64,000 bases of DNA from Thermogemmata fonticola. Lineage in GTDB: Bacteria > Planctomycetota > Planctomycetia > Gemmatales > Gemmataceae. The translations under genes and the position numbers were made by a program. The stretch lies in NCBI RefSeq assembly GCF_013694095.1, contig NZ_JACEFB010000005.1, forward strand, positions 1-64,000, written 5' to 3'. The notes beneath the pieces are model-generated. The model worked only from the letters and a program-made list of their open reading frames with translations, did not search any database and had not been told where the DNA came from. This document shows, one piece after another, positions 9,846 through 19,123 of the stretch (within the stretch, counting starts at the first letter, position 1; each line of letters begins with the position of its first letter).

Positions 9846-10223
9846 ATGGTGCGCGGAAGTCAACTGGCATGCATTAGTGTCATATTGTTGTCTCTCGGTG
9901 CGGGGTGCCGGTTGTGCGAGCGGGATCGCTGTGATTCCCGGCCGGGATGGTTTTCTTCCCGCCTGCGGTCGCCTCAGGCCGGCCAGCTCATGAGTCAAGG
10001 TCGCTTGAGCGAGGGCTGCTATGACGCAGTCACAGGCCAACCGGTTCCCTGCCCGCCGATGCCATCCACTCCCGCTCTGCCCACCGGGAGTACGCCGCCG
10101 CCTCCCACGGCCCCGCCGCCAAGCGGTGAAGAGCTGCCTTGGCCCGGCTCCGGGGAGCACATCCGCCCGCCGGGAGTTCCCAGTGCGCCGGCTGGCCAGA
10201 ACGCGACGCCTCCCAAACCCTGA
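9846..10223 (+). CDS. Small proline-rich putative lipoprotein
   Basis: 125-aa predicted exported protein. A hydrophobic N terminus ends in LLSLGAGC, a somewhat loose lipobox, followed by a Cys/Arg-rich patch and then a long Pro/Thr/Ser/Gly-rich, probably disordered tail. I recognise no family. It converges on the secreted-protein gene that ends at 10309. Start chosen at the ATG that opens the signal sequence; upstream in-frame codons do not look coding. Confidence 0.6.
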   Translation: MVRGSQLACISVILLSLGAGCRLCERDRCDSRPGWFSSRLRSPQAGQLMSQGRLSEGCYDAVTGQPVPCPPMPSTPALPTGSTPPPPTAPPPSGEELPWPGSGEHIRPPGVPSAPAGQNATPPKP

Positions 10224-10308
10224 CTGCGATCTCCGCTTCTGTGTACTCTTCCGTGCACCGCACCTCCTACGTTTCCAACCCCTTGGTTTCGCGGACGGTA
10301 CTCCATTA

Positions 10309-11043
10309 CTACTTCGCGCCCTGGGTCTGCCCCATAGAAGGCGGAACCGCTAACACACGCGGGGCCGGCGTGTTCCAGAAACCCTTCGGCGGCGGAGCGT
10401 AACCGGACCGCGCGGGCAGGAGCAACTGCTCCAAGAGTTTTTGGCTTTCCGCCTGGGCGAAGCGATAGCCGGCGGGGGATTCCATTCCGTCCGAGATCGC
10501 GGGAAGGGTTCTCCCGGAGACGGTGGAACTGCTGCGAGCGCCGCGACTGAGCGGCAGGGAAGCGTGAGCACTGCAACAGCCCGCGGAGTGGGGGCGGCCC
10601 ACACCACTGCTCAGTGCAGGGGCGGAAGTACACGGGAAGGTGCCGGTGATTGGGCCGACATACGGCCGGGGTTGGAAGCACGGCAGCGCCTTGCCCGTGG
10701 TGGGATAGAAGAACAGCCAGGCCTTGATCGGGGAGCCAGGGATGATCGAGCGCACGCTAGAAGGAGAAGAGCGGCCGATCCCCTGAAGTGACATCGGACT
10801 ATCACCTACCCCTGGGTGGACTGCCATCTCCGCCTGTTCCCGCAGGGCGAGGGCGGGCCGCTCCCCAGGCGGCACATGAATACGGCTACCATACGGCACG
10901 CTCGAACCTCGGCCCGGCGGCTCCGCCGTCAGAGTCAGCGGCGGCACTTGTGGAGTCGTCGGCAAAGGACGCGGTTCGGCTGCCCCCGCTGCCACACCAG
11001 ACAACAACGCCACCCCCAGCACTCCACTATGCCGTATCCCCAT
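10309..11043 (-). CDS. Hypothetical secreted proline/serine-rich protein
   Basis: 244-aa protein of unknown function. The ATG at 11043 is preceded by CAGGAG at good spacing and opens a signal peptide (MGIRHSGVLGVALLSGVAAGAA). The mature part is rich in Pro, Ser, Gly and Arg, has several Cys in its middle third, and a more ordered C-terminal segment (AQAESQKLLEQLLLPA). It is the 3' part of a much longer open frame reaching 13590, but the overlapping metallo-hydrolase gene in another frame shows that the long frame is not one gene. Confidence 0.6.
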   Translation of the reverse strand: MGIRHSGVLGVALLSGVAAGAAEPRPLPTTPQVPPLTLTAEPPGRGSSVPYGSRIHVPPGERPALALREQAEMAVHPGVGDSPMSLQGIGRSSPSSVRSIIPGSPIKAWLFFYPTTGKALPCFQPRPYVGPITGTFPCTSAPALSSGVGRPHSAGCCSAHASLPLSRGARSSSTVSGRTLPAISDGMESPAGYRFAQAESQKLLEQLLLPARSGYAPPPKGFWNTPAPRVLAVPPSMGQTQGAK

Positions 11044-11279
11044 GCTCTGTGCTCCTGAACTCAGGCGATCGGAAACGGGCCGTACACCGCAGTCTTCCCA
11101 GCGTTCCGCCCGCACCCAACCCTGCCTTTTCCTCATCGACTCCACGCAATCCTTGCAGACGGCAGAATTGCTCAGAACGGCCAAGCCAAGCGTGCCCCTT
11201 CCCGGCACAAGCCGCACAGCCTCGCCATCTTTCCCATGCTGGCGGCCTGGGGGAAAACCGGCACTTCCTGTCCCGCAGG

Positions 11280-12152
11280 CTACTCCGGCAGGTCGCCCGT
11301 TGCTTCGCATACCAGCGGCAGGATACCGCTTGCCTCGTGCCGCGGAGCGGTGATCAGCTTCACCGCAGGACAATACCGCTTCAGGATCGGCTGCACGCTC
11401 TCCGCCGCCAGCTCCGGGCGGTTGCACTCCTCGCTTAGATGGAGTTGCACCAGATACCGCGGCATCCGCTGGGAACGCGCCAGAATCTGCTCCACCAGCG
11501 CCGCCGCCTGAGTGTTGGACAGATGCCCCTGATCGCTCAACACGCGGCGGATCAGATACCACGGCCGGCCGCTCTGGCGCTGCATCTGCGGATCGTGATT
11601 GAACTCCACCGCCAGCAGGTCCAGGTTGGCCAACGCCTCCGCCAGTTGGACGCTCCCGCATCCCAAATCCGCCACGTATCCCAGCGACGCCTGCACCTCG
11701 CCCGGCCCAAGCAACACCGCCCGGAAGGCGAATGTCGGCCGACTGTCGTGGAGGACCTCGATAGGTAGGAAACGACAATTCTCGACCGGCGTAAACCATC
11801 GCCCCCCTCGATACTCCCGCAAAAGCTGGTTCTTCTCCAACAGGGGCAGATACTCCGAACGGCTGCGCAAATCGACCAGGTGACGGCTGTGAAGCCACAG
11901 CGGTATGCGGCGGACGAACAGCTCGGCGAGCACGCTCTCGTGCCAATGGTCCGAATGCACGTGTGTCAACACCACGGCCTGAACCGCCTTCCAGGTGCGC
12001 CCCAGACTGCGTAGCCGCCGCGCCAACTCGCCCGCTTCCAGACCGCAGTCCAACAGCAGCCCGCGGCCCGCCGCCTCGATGTAAGCGGTGTTGCCGCTGC
12101 TGCCGCTGCCCAACGTCGCAAAGCACGCCTGCACTTGCTCTGCTCCTTCCAT
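11280..12152 (-). CDS. Metallo-beta-lactamase-fold hydrolase (YycJ/WalJ-like)
   Basis: 290-aa protein of the MBL-fold superfamily. It opens with FATLGSGSSGNTAYIE, typical of YycJ-type proteins, and has the metal motif VLTHVHSDHWHES (THxHxDH). A late HLSEECN segment resembles the conserved HLS-x-N region of this subgroup, which is related to exonuclease/phosphodiesterase MBL enzymes. The substrate is not determined. It lies 236 bp upstream of the secreted-protein gene on the same strand, possibly as a loose operon. Confidence 0.88.
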   Translation of the reverse strand: MEGAEQVQACFATLGSGSSGNTAYIEAAGRGLLLDCGLEAGELARRLRSLGRTWKAVQAVVLTHVHSDHWHESVLAELFVRRIPLWLHSRHLVDLRSRSEYLPLLEKNQLLREYRGGRWFTPVENCRFLPIEVLHDSRPTFAFRAVLLGPGEVQASLGYVADLGCGSVQLAEALANLDLLAVEFNHDPQMQRQSGRPWYLIRRVLSDQGHLSNTQAAALVEQILARSQRMPRYLVQLHLSEECNRPELAAESVQPILKRYCPAVKLITAPRHEASGILPLVCEATGDLPE

Positions 12153-13113
12153 AATCGCCGCTCCCGCTCCTCTCGTCTTGTTCCATTACTTGTAAACTGG
12201 AACCCAAGGTGCGCCCAGCTCCGTTGGCTTCTACCCTCCATGCAGAAGAACCGCAAACCCTCTTCCCCTCAACACCACGAGAATCGGCTTCCCTGAAAAC
12301 CGCAGGGGGAACAACTGGACGCTGAACCGAGACTTCCTGCCGAACCGCAGCCGGTTGGACGACCCTGCCGTCCCGCGAGGGTGAGTTTGTCAACTTCGAG
12401 CGGCGGGATGGTTCAGCTCCAGGTGAGCATTGCGACGGCTTTGTCAACTTCGGACGACGGGGCAACTCCGCGAGAACCTCCCAACTTTCCCGCTTCTTTT
12501 CCGACCGACGGCCTGAGCGACGCGAGGGCCTGGCTCGCTGATCCAAAGATGCTAGCGACCGTATCAATTGATCACGACTTCGCCGATTACCACTTATGGA
12601 TTGACAAATCAATTTATACAATCGCATTTGCATCTTTTCTGCTGTCGAGATGGGATGATGACCGGATTCCACGGACTTTTTCCGTTTCCTGGGTTCATCA
12701 TGTTTACTTGACAATTCGGAGGAAATCCGAGAAGACCCTGCCGCGGCACGCTGGGAGCGAACCGAGGTTGGCTCCCCTCGCCGCTGGGGCCGAATGGGGG
12801 AAGCCTCGCCGTGGGTCGCTCCCTGCCGACGCTGGCGGCGGGCTGTCACTGGTACTTCTGGGGTGGAAGACTCTGCCGCGGGAGGGCAACGCCCCGGCTC
12901 TTCTGCCGTTTTAGTCCGCATTTTGAGGCCACCGCCGCGTTGGTGGGTCCGGCCACTTGGGGAAGGCTCTTCACTTCGGGGAACTGCTCGCCGAGCCACC
13001 ATTGGGATGGGCTTCGCCTCGACGATGAAGGGCACGCTCCGCTTCCGCGATCGACTTGCCGATTTCGCACTGGATACAGAACGATTTGTTCGACGTTGAT
13101 ATTGGTAGAAAAG
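12153..13113. other. Poorly coding region with an AT-rich island
   Basis: Roughly 960 bp without a convincing gene. A segment near 12550-12720 is clearly more AT-rich than its surroundings, and the words TTTGTCAACTTCG/A occur twice near 12390 and 12440. Frames crossing it encode Arg/Ser/Pro-rich, low-information peptides. It could be decayed coding sequence or acquired DNA; I cannot tell which. Confidence 0.5.
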
Positions 13114-13590
13114 ATCATGTTTTGCTTCGACAGATGGTGCGGGCGCCGGTCGGGGCGGGGGAGGAGGAGCGGGGATGCTCTCCAGGCTCAGAGGCAGGGC
13201 CGGTGTGTCGGGGCCGGGGGAAGCTGGGGAGTGACGCCGCATTGTCTCCGAACGTTGTCGCTTCTGGTGTTGGGTGGGAGTCTGTTCCGCCTTTCGCCGC
13301 TGACAGGGTTGAGTCAGCATGCTTTTCAGGTACCACAGGAGGGTGCCGCAGAGCGGGAGAACCCAGCGGTGGAGGAGGTTGGCTCGCTGCCAGCCGGGAA
13401 GTTGGCGGCACCAGAGGAGAAGGCCAGGGGAGGCATAGCGGCGGCGGGGCCGGAGGGAACGGCCGAGAAGCACCGAGGGGGCGAGTTGCAGCCGCAACTG
13501 TTGCAGAACGCGGTGGGCGTCCCGGTCCCAGAAGAGGTCGGGAGGCGGGGTGAAGCTCCAGGGGGTGCGGGTGCAATGCGGCGTCCTCAT
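13114..13590 (-). pseudogene. Hypothetical protein, N-terminal part only (possibly frameshifted)
   Basis: The ATG at 13590 has CAGGAG six bases upstream and a good promoter 110 bp further up. The first 70 or so residues look like a real protein (FWDRDAHRVLQQLRLQLAP, WQRANLLHRWVLPLCGTLLW). After about 110 residues the sequence turns Pro-rich and then loses protein character, yet the frame stays open to 10309 straight across another gene. I infer a gene whose 3' part has been frameshifted or degraded. The downstream boundary given here is approximate. The family is not recognised. Confidence 0.35.
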
Positions 13591-13697
13591 GGCTTGCTCC
13601 TGGTGTCGCTGGTGGCGGGATACGCGGGGTGAGCAGCATTCCCCTCCACAGCGGTATTTGACATTTTTTACTTCAAGTGTTCAGGTGTTTCAGTATA

Positions 13698-13726
13698 AAT
13701 ATGCACCCTAAAATTGGTCCTGTCAA
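13698..13726 (-). promoter_or_regulatory. Promoter upstream of the hypothetical gene at 13590
   Basis: On the minus strand a perfect -35 TTGACA (13726-13721) is followed by a 17-bp spacer and CATATT (13703-13698), with TATTTATA continuing just downstream. It sits in an AT-rich tract and points at the ATG at 13590, about 110 bp away. Confidence 0.5.
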
Positions 13727-14012
13727 ATGAAAATGGCAAAATTTTTCCAAAAAGTGGTTTTTTCCTGGAAAAAGCAGGGGAAAATAGCGAGCGGCGAAAA
13801 TGGCGAATAGCGAATGGGTGAATGGAAAGAGAAAGAGGAGTGGCTGACTGTGGGGACTCTTGGGTGTTCCGGGGAACACTTCGACGAAGCGTAACGGTTG
13901 AGGGAGCCGCGGAAAGGGGCAGATTCTTTGCCGAAGCTCAGGCGGCGATGAGCGAGGGCATGAGGAATTAGGGAGGGGATGCCCAGAAAGGCGAGGAGTC
14001 TGTGCGAGGTGA

Positions 14013-14339
14013 TTAGATCGAGATTCCCGCTTTTTGCAAGGTATGGCGTGCTCGCTGGGCAGCTTGAGTCCGGGGATAGCGCTGGACAATCTCGATCAGG
14101 CGGTCAATGGCTTCCTGACGGCGTTTAGCTTGGGAGAAGGCTCGTGCTTCGGCGAGCAGTTGTTCAGCAGCTTGTTCATCGGTTTCCATTGCACTGGCAG
14201 GTTGGAGTGGGTAAGCAGGGTTGGTAGCCTGCGGTTGGTACGAATCCCACGCGAAGGGATTGGCCGGACCCGCAGCTTGGGGAGAGGGCGAGATGGCCTC
14301 GGAACTGACTGCCCCCTCCCCATCTGTATACTCTGACAC
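14013..14339 (-). CDS. Small TPR-like protein
   Basis: 108-aa protein beginning at a GTG. The first half is acidic and Pro/Gln/Ala-rich. The second half (about 52-105) forms a helical hairpin typical of tetratricopeptide units: EQLLAEARAFSQAKRRQEAI then LIEIVQRYPRTQAAQRARHT. One TPR-like unit suggests a scaffold or an adaptor, but nothing more can be said. The 370 bp downstream (13640-14010) is AT-rich and holds no gene I can support. Confidence 0.6.
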   Translation of the reverse strand: MSEYTDGEGAVSSEAISPSPQAAGPANPFAWDSYQPQATNPAYPLQPASAMETDEQAAEQLLAEARAFSQAKRRQEAIDRLIEIVQRYPRTQAAQRARHTLQKAGISI

Positions 14340-14574
14340 GAGTCCATAGTCTCCCGCGTCCGGCAGCTTTTTGCTTTCTCAGCTACCTGACCGCGTTGAT
14401 TTTGGGACTCAACCCAATGGGCGCGGCGGGAGGGGAGAGGCTGAGGAACTCGCCGTATTGGCAGCGATGTCAACTCAAGCTCGTCACGGCCATATGGGGA
14501 TGAGGCGGGGGCGTTAGGCCGCACATCGAGGAACGAGACCGAGCGGCGGTCCGCATTTTTTTTGCGACAGATTG

Positions 14575-14603
14575 TTGACGGAAAGGGGAGGCGGGGCTAG
14601 GAT
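14575..14603 (+). promoter_or_regulatory. Promoter of the DUF1559 prepilin-like gene
   Basis: TTGACG (14575-14580), 17-bp spacer, TAGGAT (14598-14603), about 140 bp before the prepilin-like ATG. A perfect palindrome lies immediately downstream. The rest of the 400-bp gap between 14340 and 14740 shows no gene. Confidence 0.5.
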
Positions 14604-14609
14604 GCTTAT

Positions 14610-14630
14610 TGATACTGAATCGCAGTATCA
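14610..14630. promoter_or_regulatory. 8+5+8 perfect inverted repeat at the predicted transcription start
   Basis: TGATACTG, five-base loop AATCG, CAGTATCA. The position just after the -10 box, at or beyond the expected +1, fits an operator for a dimeric regulator or a 5'-leader hairpin. No T-run follows, so it is not an ordinary terminator. Confidence 0.5.
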
Positions 14631-14740
14631 CGAAAGGGAGCGGCTGGAGTGCTAGGCTAGCGCCGTGGCAGCGTCCACTTCCGTAAGCGAGGCACCGGCC
14701 TTGGGAACCTCATAACTCTGAGTTGAGGAGGTCGAGTGCC

Positions 14741-15676
14741 ATGCGTGCTGTGTTCCGACAAAAGCTGGGGTTTACCCTGATCGAGCTACTGGTGGTGATT
14801 GCGATCATCGCCATTTTGATCGGGCTGTTGTTACCGGCGGTGCAGAAGGTCCGCGAGGCGGCGGCACGAACCAGTTGCCAGAATAATCTCAAGCAAATTG
14901 GTTTAGCGCTTCATAATTATCATGATGCTATGGGGCGCTTTCCTACGGCGAATTCTCCGACTTTCAATTCGGCGTTCACGCACATTCTGCCTTATTTGGA
15001 ACAGGAGAATATCGGTCGGCGTTATAATCCGTCCTTGACGCCGACGGACCCTTCCGACCCAGATGGGGATGGTTTCAGCAATTTGACGTTGGGGCAGAGC
15101 GAGTTGAAGACCTATCGCTGTCCCAGCATGCAGCCGCCGCCGGTGCCTGATGCTTTTCCTGGGTGGTCCAGTTACGCGGTGTGCATCGGTAATCAGCCGA
15201 ATCCGTTTTTCGCACCGGGCGCAAATGGGAACCCGGCGTATGACAACGGTCTGATCGTGCGGCAGACGGGCGGCGGTTCAGGCGGTGTGACGGGACAACG
15301 CGGTGTCACTCTAGCTCAGGTGCCGGACGGCACGTCCAACACCATTTTGGCTGGCGAGATGGGGTTTCAGCTCAAGGACTACTTTTTCACCTCCGGTCCG
15401 TATGCGGGGCTTCAGCGCGGGGGCAACACGCAATGGGTGTGGGGCTATGCCTCCTATTCCTTCGGCAGCACGGGGGTCATGTTCAACACGGTGGTGGGCA
15501 CAGCGGCGGACCGGACGGCACGGCTTGGGGCCTTCCGCAGCGACCATCCCAACGGCGCCAATTTTCTTTTCGGGGACGGTTCGGTGCGCTTCATTTCCAA
15601 TGGCCGACTCAGCCTGCCCGTGTACCAAGCTTTGGGAACGCGGGATGGCGGGGAGATTGTGAGCAATGATTTCTGA
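14741..15676 (+). CDS. DUF1559 prepilin-like (type II pseudopilin-type) protein
   Basis: 311-aa member of the DUF1559 family, hugely expanded in planctomycetes. The N terminus has the type IV prepilin cleavage/methylation signature [19 protein letters not shown], then [26 protein letters not shown]. The C terminus has the H-X9-DG motif ([12 protein letters not shown]). These proteins are exported and processed by prepilin peptidase; their assembly role is not established. GAGGAGG nine bases upstream supports the ATG at 14741. A small lipoprotein gene follows closely, a common arrangement for this family. Confidence 0.95.
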   Translation: MRAVFRQKLGFTLIELLVVIAIIAILIGLLLPAVQKVREAAARTSCQNNLKQIGLALHNYHDAMGRFPTANSPTFNSAFTHILPYLEQENIGRRYNPSLTPTDPSDPDGDGFSNLTLGQSELKTYRCPSMQPPPVPDAFPGWSSYAVCIGNQPNPFFAPGANGNPAYDNGLIVRQTGGGSGGVTGQRGVTLAQVPDGTSNTILAGEMGFQLKDYFFTSGPYAGLQRGGNTQWVWGYASYSFGSTGVMFNTVVGTAADRTARLGAFRSDHPNGANFLFGDGSVRFISNGRLSLPVYQALGTRDGGEIVSNDF

Positions 15677-15698
15677 AACCTCGCCCCGGAGAACTCCC

Positions 15699-15902
15699 AT
15701 GTCCGCCGCATTTGTGGAGACCCTGGTGATGATGCTAGCGGGAGCGGCGCTCGTGGTGGTCCTGGGGGGGTGCAGCACCCAGCCGAAACCCACCTCGGCG
15801 CCCCAAAATCCCGCCCCGACCGCGTCTTCCGTGCCGCCGGAGGTGGAATTCGACCCTGCTACGGCAGCGGAGAAATACCGGAAGACGCCGCGACGGCCAT
15901 GA
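15699..15902 (+). CDS. Small lipoprotein downstream of the prepilin-like gene
   Basis: 67-aa protein with a hydrophobic N terminus and a good lipobox (VVVLGGC), then a Pro/Ser/Thr-rich linker and a short charged end with FDPATAAEKYRK. It starts 22 bp after the prepilin-like stop, so they are probably co-transcribed. Such lipoproteins often accompany DUF1559 genes; the function is unknown. Confidence 0.65.
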   Translation: MSAAFVETLVMMLAGAALVVVLGGCSTQPKPTSAPQNPAPTASSVPPEVEFDPATAAEKYRKTPRRP

Positions 15903-15960
15903 TGGAACGAAAAAGCTTCCTTCTTTGGCATTCCATAATCAGGTGATAGGAGTTGGACCT

Positions 15961-16983
15961 ATGATTTTCCCAAAAATTCTGCGATTGGACAAAGCAATTT
16001 TAGCAACGGGAATTATGGCGGTTCTGACTGCCAGTGCTGTCGGGACAGCGGAGCCGCAACTGCCGGCGCTGCCTCAGGCGGTCTCCAGTTTTGGAGCGAC
16101 GGTGTGCGACGGTTACCTGTACGTTTACGGCGGGCACGCGGGGAAAACGCATAGCTACGACACCCGGAGTGTGCTGGGCAGTTTCCATCGGTTGAAGCTG
16201 TCCGCGCCGGAGAGATGGGAGGAACTGCCTGGCGGTCCCATCGCCCAGGGTTTGAACCTGGTGAGCCACAAGGGGAAGGTGTACCGCGTGGGCGGGATGC
16301 AGCCGCGCAATGCACCGGGGGAAGCAGCGGATAATCACTCGCTGGCGGAGGCGGCCCGGTTTGATCCTGTCAAGCGGCAATGGGAGGAGCTGCCGCCCCT
16401 TCCCGCGGGTCGCTCGTCCCATGACGTGGTGGTAGCCAGGGACTTGCTCGTGGTCGTCGGCGGCTGGCAACTGCGGGGGCGCAGCCACATGCCTCTGTGG
16501 CATGAGAGCACGCTGGTGGCGGACCTCAAGGAGCAGCCGTGGAAGTGGCAAGCGATCCCCCAGCCGTTCCGCCGTCGGGCGCTTGCCGCAGCAGCCATCG
16601 GGCAGAAGGTGTACGTTGTCGGCGGACTGTCACCGGATGGTCCCGAACCGCGCCTGGACATTCTCGATCTCGCCCGCCGGCAGTGGTCGCGTGGTCCCGA
16701 TTTGCCCGGCAAGGAACGGGCGGCGTTTGCTCCCGCGGCTTGTGTTCTCAACGGCCAGTTGATCGTGGCGACCAACGAGGGCGTCCTTTACCGCTTGCTT
16801 CCGGAGGGAAAAGAGTGGGAGAAAGTCGGCCAGGCGAGCCGGAAACGGCAGGTCGCCCGCTTGCTTCCCTGGGACGAGCACGCCGTGCTGCTTCTCGGCG
16901 GCGCAGGAGGCGGGCAAAACCACGACTCGCTCGAAATCATTCCGATTCCCCCGCGCCCAGAACCGACGCCTGAAGCGCGCTAG
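15961..16983 (+). CDS. Secreted kelch-repeat protein
   Basis: 340-aa exported protein with an N-terminal signal sequence ending near SAVGTAEP. It contains a series of kelch motifs: GYLYVYGGHA, GKVYRVGGM, DLLVVVGGW, QKVYVVGGL, HAVLLLGGAGG, each followed by a segment with a conserved Trp such as RQWEELPPLPAGRSSHD. This predicts a beta-propeller, probably for binding; no catalytic residues are recognisable. TAGGAG seven bases before the ATG at 15961 supports this start. A terminator follows at 17032. Confidence 0.85.
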   Translation: MIFPKILRLDKAILATGIMAVLTASAVGTAEPQLPALPQAVSSFGATVCDGYLYVYGGHAGKTHSYDTRSVLGSFHRLKLSAPERWEELPGGPIAQGLNLVSHKGKVYRVGGMQPRNAPGEAADNHSLAEAARFDPVKRQWEELPPLPAGRSSHDVVVARDLLVVVGGWQLRGRSHMPLWHESTLVADLKEQPWKWQAIPQPFRRRALAAAAIGQKVYVVGGLSPDGPEPRLDILDLARRQWSRGPDLPGKERAAFAPAACVLNGQLIVATNEGVLYRLLPEGKEWEKVGQASRKRQVARLLPWDEHAVLLLGGAGGGQNHDSLEIIPIPPRPEPTPEAR

Positions 16984-17031
16984 GCGGGACCTCTGGAGTG
17001 ACATGCTACCGTCCTTGACAATCCGCCGGCG

Positions 17032-17075
17032 CCGCCTCTGACCGCTCGCTCTCAGGTCGGCGGGTGGTTTTTATT
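17032..17075 (+). terminator. Rho-independent terminator after the kelch gene
   Basis: CCGCC-tct-GACC pairs with GGTC-GGCGG around an 11-base loop, and the stem is followed by GTGGTTTTTATT. It lies about 50 bp after the kelch stop codon. The remainder of the 300-bp gap to the DUF1501 gene shows no gene. Confidence 0.6.
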
Positions 17076-17283
17076 CAGGTTTACTTTTGTTAGTCCTAGC
17101 TTGTCATCACTTGTTTGTAGGAGGCGCGGCTCTCGCTTCTGGACAGCAGCGTGGCCACGTTCCGCAAGCCCAAGGCCAAAGCGCCCTAACGGGAAGGCCC
17201 TGGATCGGCAGGGCGCTCCCTGCGGGGGATTGGAAGCGGTTGCAGGAAGTCAAGGCGAAGCGAGGCGGGGTCGAAAGCACTGC

Positions 17284-18720
17284 TCAACTCAGGATGGCGC
17301 GGATGGGTCGGCCGGTGCAGGCGAGCAAGGGTCGGCCCTGAAGGTCCCGGATGTGGGTATCCAGGGGGATGTTCAGGCAGTGGTAGATGGTGGCGTGGAG
17401 GTCTTCGGGTGTCACCGGGTTGTCCTTGGCATAGGCGGCGATTTTGTCGCTGGCTCCGTAGATGATGCCGCCGCGGATGCCGCCCCCGGCCAGAGCGACG
17501 GAGAAGACTTGCCCCCAGTGGTCCCGGCCGGCGCTGCCGTTGATTTTGGGCGTGCGGCCAAACTCCGCCATCCAGACCACGAGGGTATCTTGCAGCAGGC
17601 CGCGGGCGTCGAGGTCTTCGAGCAGGGCGGAATAAGCGGCATCCAGGATAGGCATGAGGGTTTTGACGCTGCGGCTGTTCTGGGTATGGGTGTCCCAGTG
17701 GCCGTTGTTAGGCGCGCCGGGGACGCGGGTCCAGTTGACGCGCACCAGGGGAACGCCCGCTTCGACGAAGCGCCGGGCCAGGAGGCAGGACTGACCGAAG
17801 CGTGTCAGTCCATAGCGTTCGCGGAGTTTGCGGGGTTCCTGGGACAGATCGAGGGCGCGGCGGGCAGCGGGGGAAGCCAGGAGGGCAAAGGCCTGCTGGC
17901 GGTGTGGGTCGCGTTCCTGCTCGGCCAGCGCTTCCAGGAGTCGGCGGCGGCGGTCGAAGCGCTCCCAGGGCACCTCCGCGGGCAGCTCCAGCCCCTCGAT
18001 CTCGAAGCGTCCGGCGCTGGGATCGCCCGTCACAAGCCAGGGGTCAAAGGCACGGCCCAAAAAGCCGGCGTCTTGCCCCGGCCAGGTCAGGTTGCCGTCG
18101 TTGGCGGCTTGCTCCGGCAAAGTGATCGCCGAAGGCAACGCACTCCGCTTCGGAAACACCTGCCGCACGACCGCTCCCAGGCACGGCCAATCGTTCGGCG
18201 CGCCCGGTTTGACATTTTCCACCTGCTTAGGAATATGCGGCCGGCCCGTCGTCATGTAATACCCGGACGAGGAATGGGCATTGTCATAGGTCTGACAGGC
18301 ACGCAACACGGCAATGTGTGAAGTCCACCGCGCCGTGCGCACCATTGTTTCTCCGATGATCAGTCCCGGGGTGGCCGTGCGAATCACCCCCAGGTCGCCC
18401 CGATACTCCGCCGCCGATTCCGGCTTGGGGTCCCACGTCTCCTGCTGCGGCGGACCTCCCAGGAGAAACAGGACGATGCACGCCTTGGGGCGGCGGCGCT
18501 CCGGCGTCTGGGCCGCTTGCAGCCGCAACCACATCGGCAGGCTCAAACCCGCCACCCCCAGCGATCCCACCAGCAACGCCTGCCGCCGCGACGGACCAGC
18601 ACAACCGCCCGGTGAACGGTCCAACCCCGCCCTCTGCCCCACAGTATCACCGCGTCGGCTCGCTCCGCTTCCCCCATCGCTGGGTGACCAACGGATGTCT
18701 CCGATACTCTCAGGTCTCAT
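17284..18720 (-). CDS. DUF1501 family protein (sulfatase-like fold, Tat-exported)
   Basis: 478-aa member of the DUF1501 family, abundant in planctomycetes and related to alkaline phosphatase/sulfatase folds. A twin-arginine signal (SRRQALLVGSLGVAGLSLPM) follows a 45-residue lead. Characteristic segments are CIVLFLLGGPPQQETWDPKP, YDNAHSSSGYYMTTGRPH, VNWTRVPGAPNNGHWDTH, VVWMAEFGRTPKINGSAGRDHW and YGASDKIAAYAKDNPVTPEDLHATIY. DUF1501 genes usually sit beside a DUF1549/DUF1553 cytochrome partner; none is present here. The ATG at 18720 has GGGAG upstream and is preferred to a longer frame from 18843. Confidence 0.93.
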   Translation of the reverse strand: MRPESIGDIRWSPSDGGSGASRRGDTVGQRAGLDRSPGGCAGPSRRQALLVGSLGVAGLSLPMWLRLQAAQTPERRRPKACIVLFLLGGPPQQETWDPKPESAAEYRGDLGVIRTATPGLIIGETMVRTARWTSHIAVLRACQTYDNAHSSSGYYMTTGRPHIPKQVENVKPGAPNDWPCLGAVVRQVFPKRSALPSAITLPEQAANDGNLTWPGQDAGFLGRAFDPWLVTGDPSAGRFEIEGLELPAEVPWERFDRRRRLLEALAEQERDPHRQQAFALLASPAARRALDLSQEPRKLRERYGLTRFGQSCLLARRFVEAGVPLVRVNWTRVPGAPNNGHWDTHTQNSRSVKTLMPILDAAYSALLEDLDARGLLQDTLVVWMAEFGRTPKINGSAGRDHWGQVFSVALAGGGIRGGIIYGASDKIAAYAKDNPVTPEDLHATIYHCLNIPLDTHIRDLQGRPLLACTGRPIRAILS

Positions 18721-19025
18721 GATCGTACTCCCGCGAAGAGGCTCTGCAACGGTGGGAGAATTCGTTCTGGGAAGGAAAACACCGGACATTCCGGCCACTC
18801 GGTGGGACAACAGTGGAGTATACCCTCCCTTTCCCAGCAGCACAAGGACTCACCCCGCGAAAATCGCCCCGGACGGCGGTCGGAATGCCCCCTCCTGGAC
18901 CGCCGTTGCGCAACGCTCCCCCCGTCCCTCGTCCATCCACCCTTACCTCCTCGCCCGCAAAACCAGTTCCGGATTTTCCAGTTTGCCCATAGCCCCGATA
19001 TTGTGAATTTTTCTTTACTACTCGC

Positions 19026-19053
19026 TTGACCTCCCGTAACCCCTAGGTAAATT
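19026..19053 (+). promoter_or_regulatory. Promoter of the first ELWxxDGT surface-protein gene
   Basis: CGC-TTGACC (19026-19031), 16-bp spacer, TAAATT (19048-19053), about 70 bp before the ATG. The same architecture (CGCTTGAC, 16 bp, TAAATT) occurs upstream of the paralogue at 21745, and both have CCAGTTCCGGA about 60 bp before the -35. Conservation between duplicates supports function. The rest of 18721-19123 holds no gene. Confidence 0.6.
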
Positions 19054-19123
19054 CGATGAATGCCTCCAACATCACGCAAGGGTGTGAAACAGCGAGTCAT
19101 TCACTACTACTGAGGGGTCTTCC

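Noticed and set aside
10309-13590. A single 1093-aa protein on the minus strand
   Set aside because: It crosses the metallo-hydrolase gene in another frame and its middle has no protein-like composition; only the two ends look like genes.
17101-18321. 406-aa plus-strand frame
   Set aside because: Antisense to the DUF1501 gene, which has the signal and family motifs.
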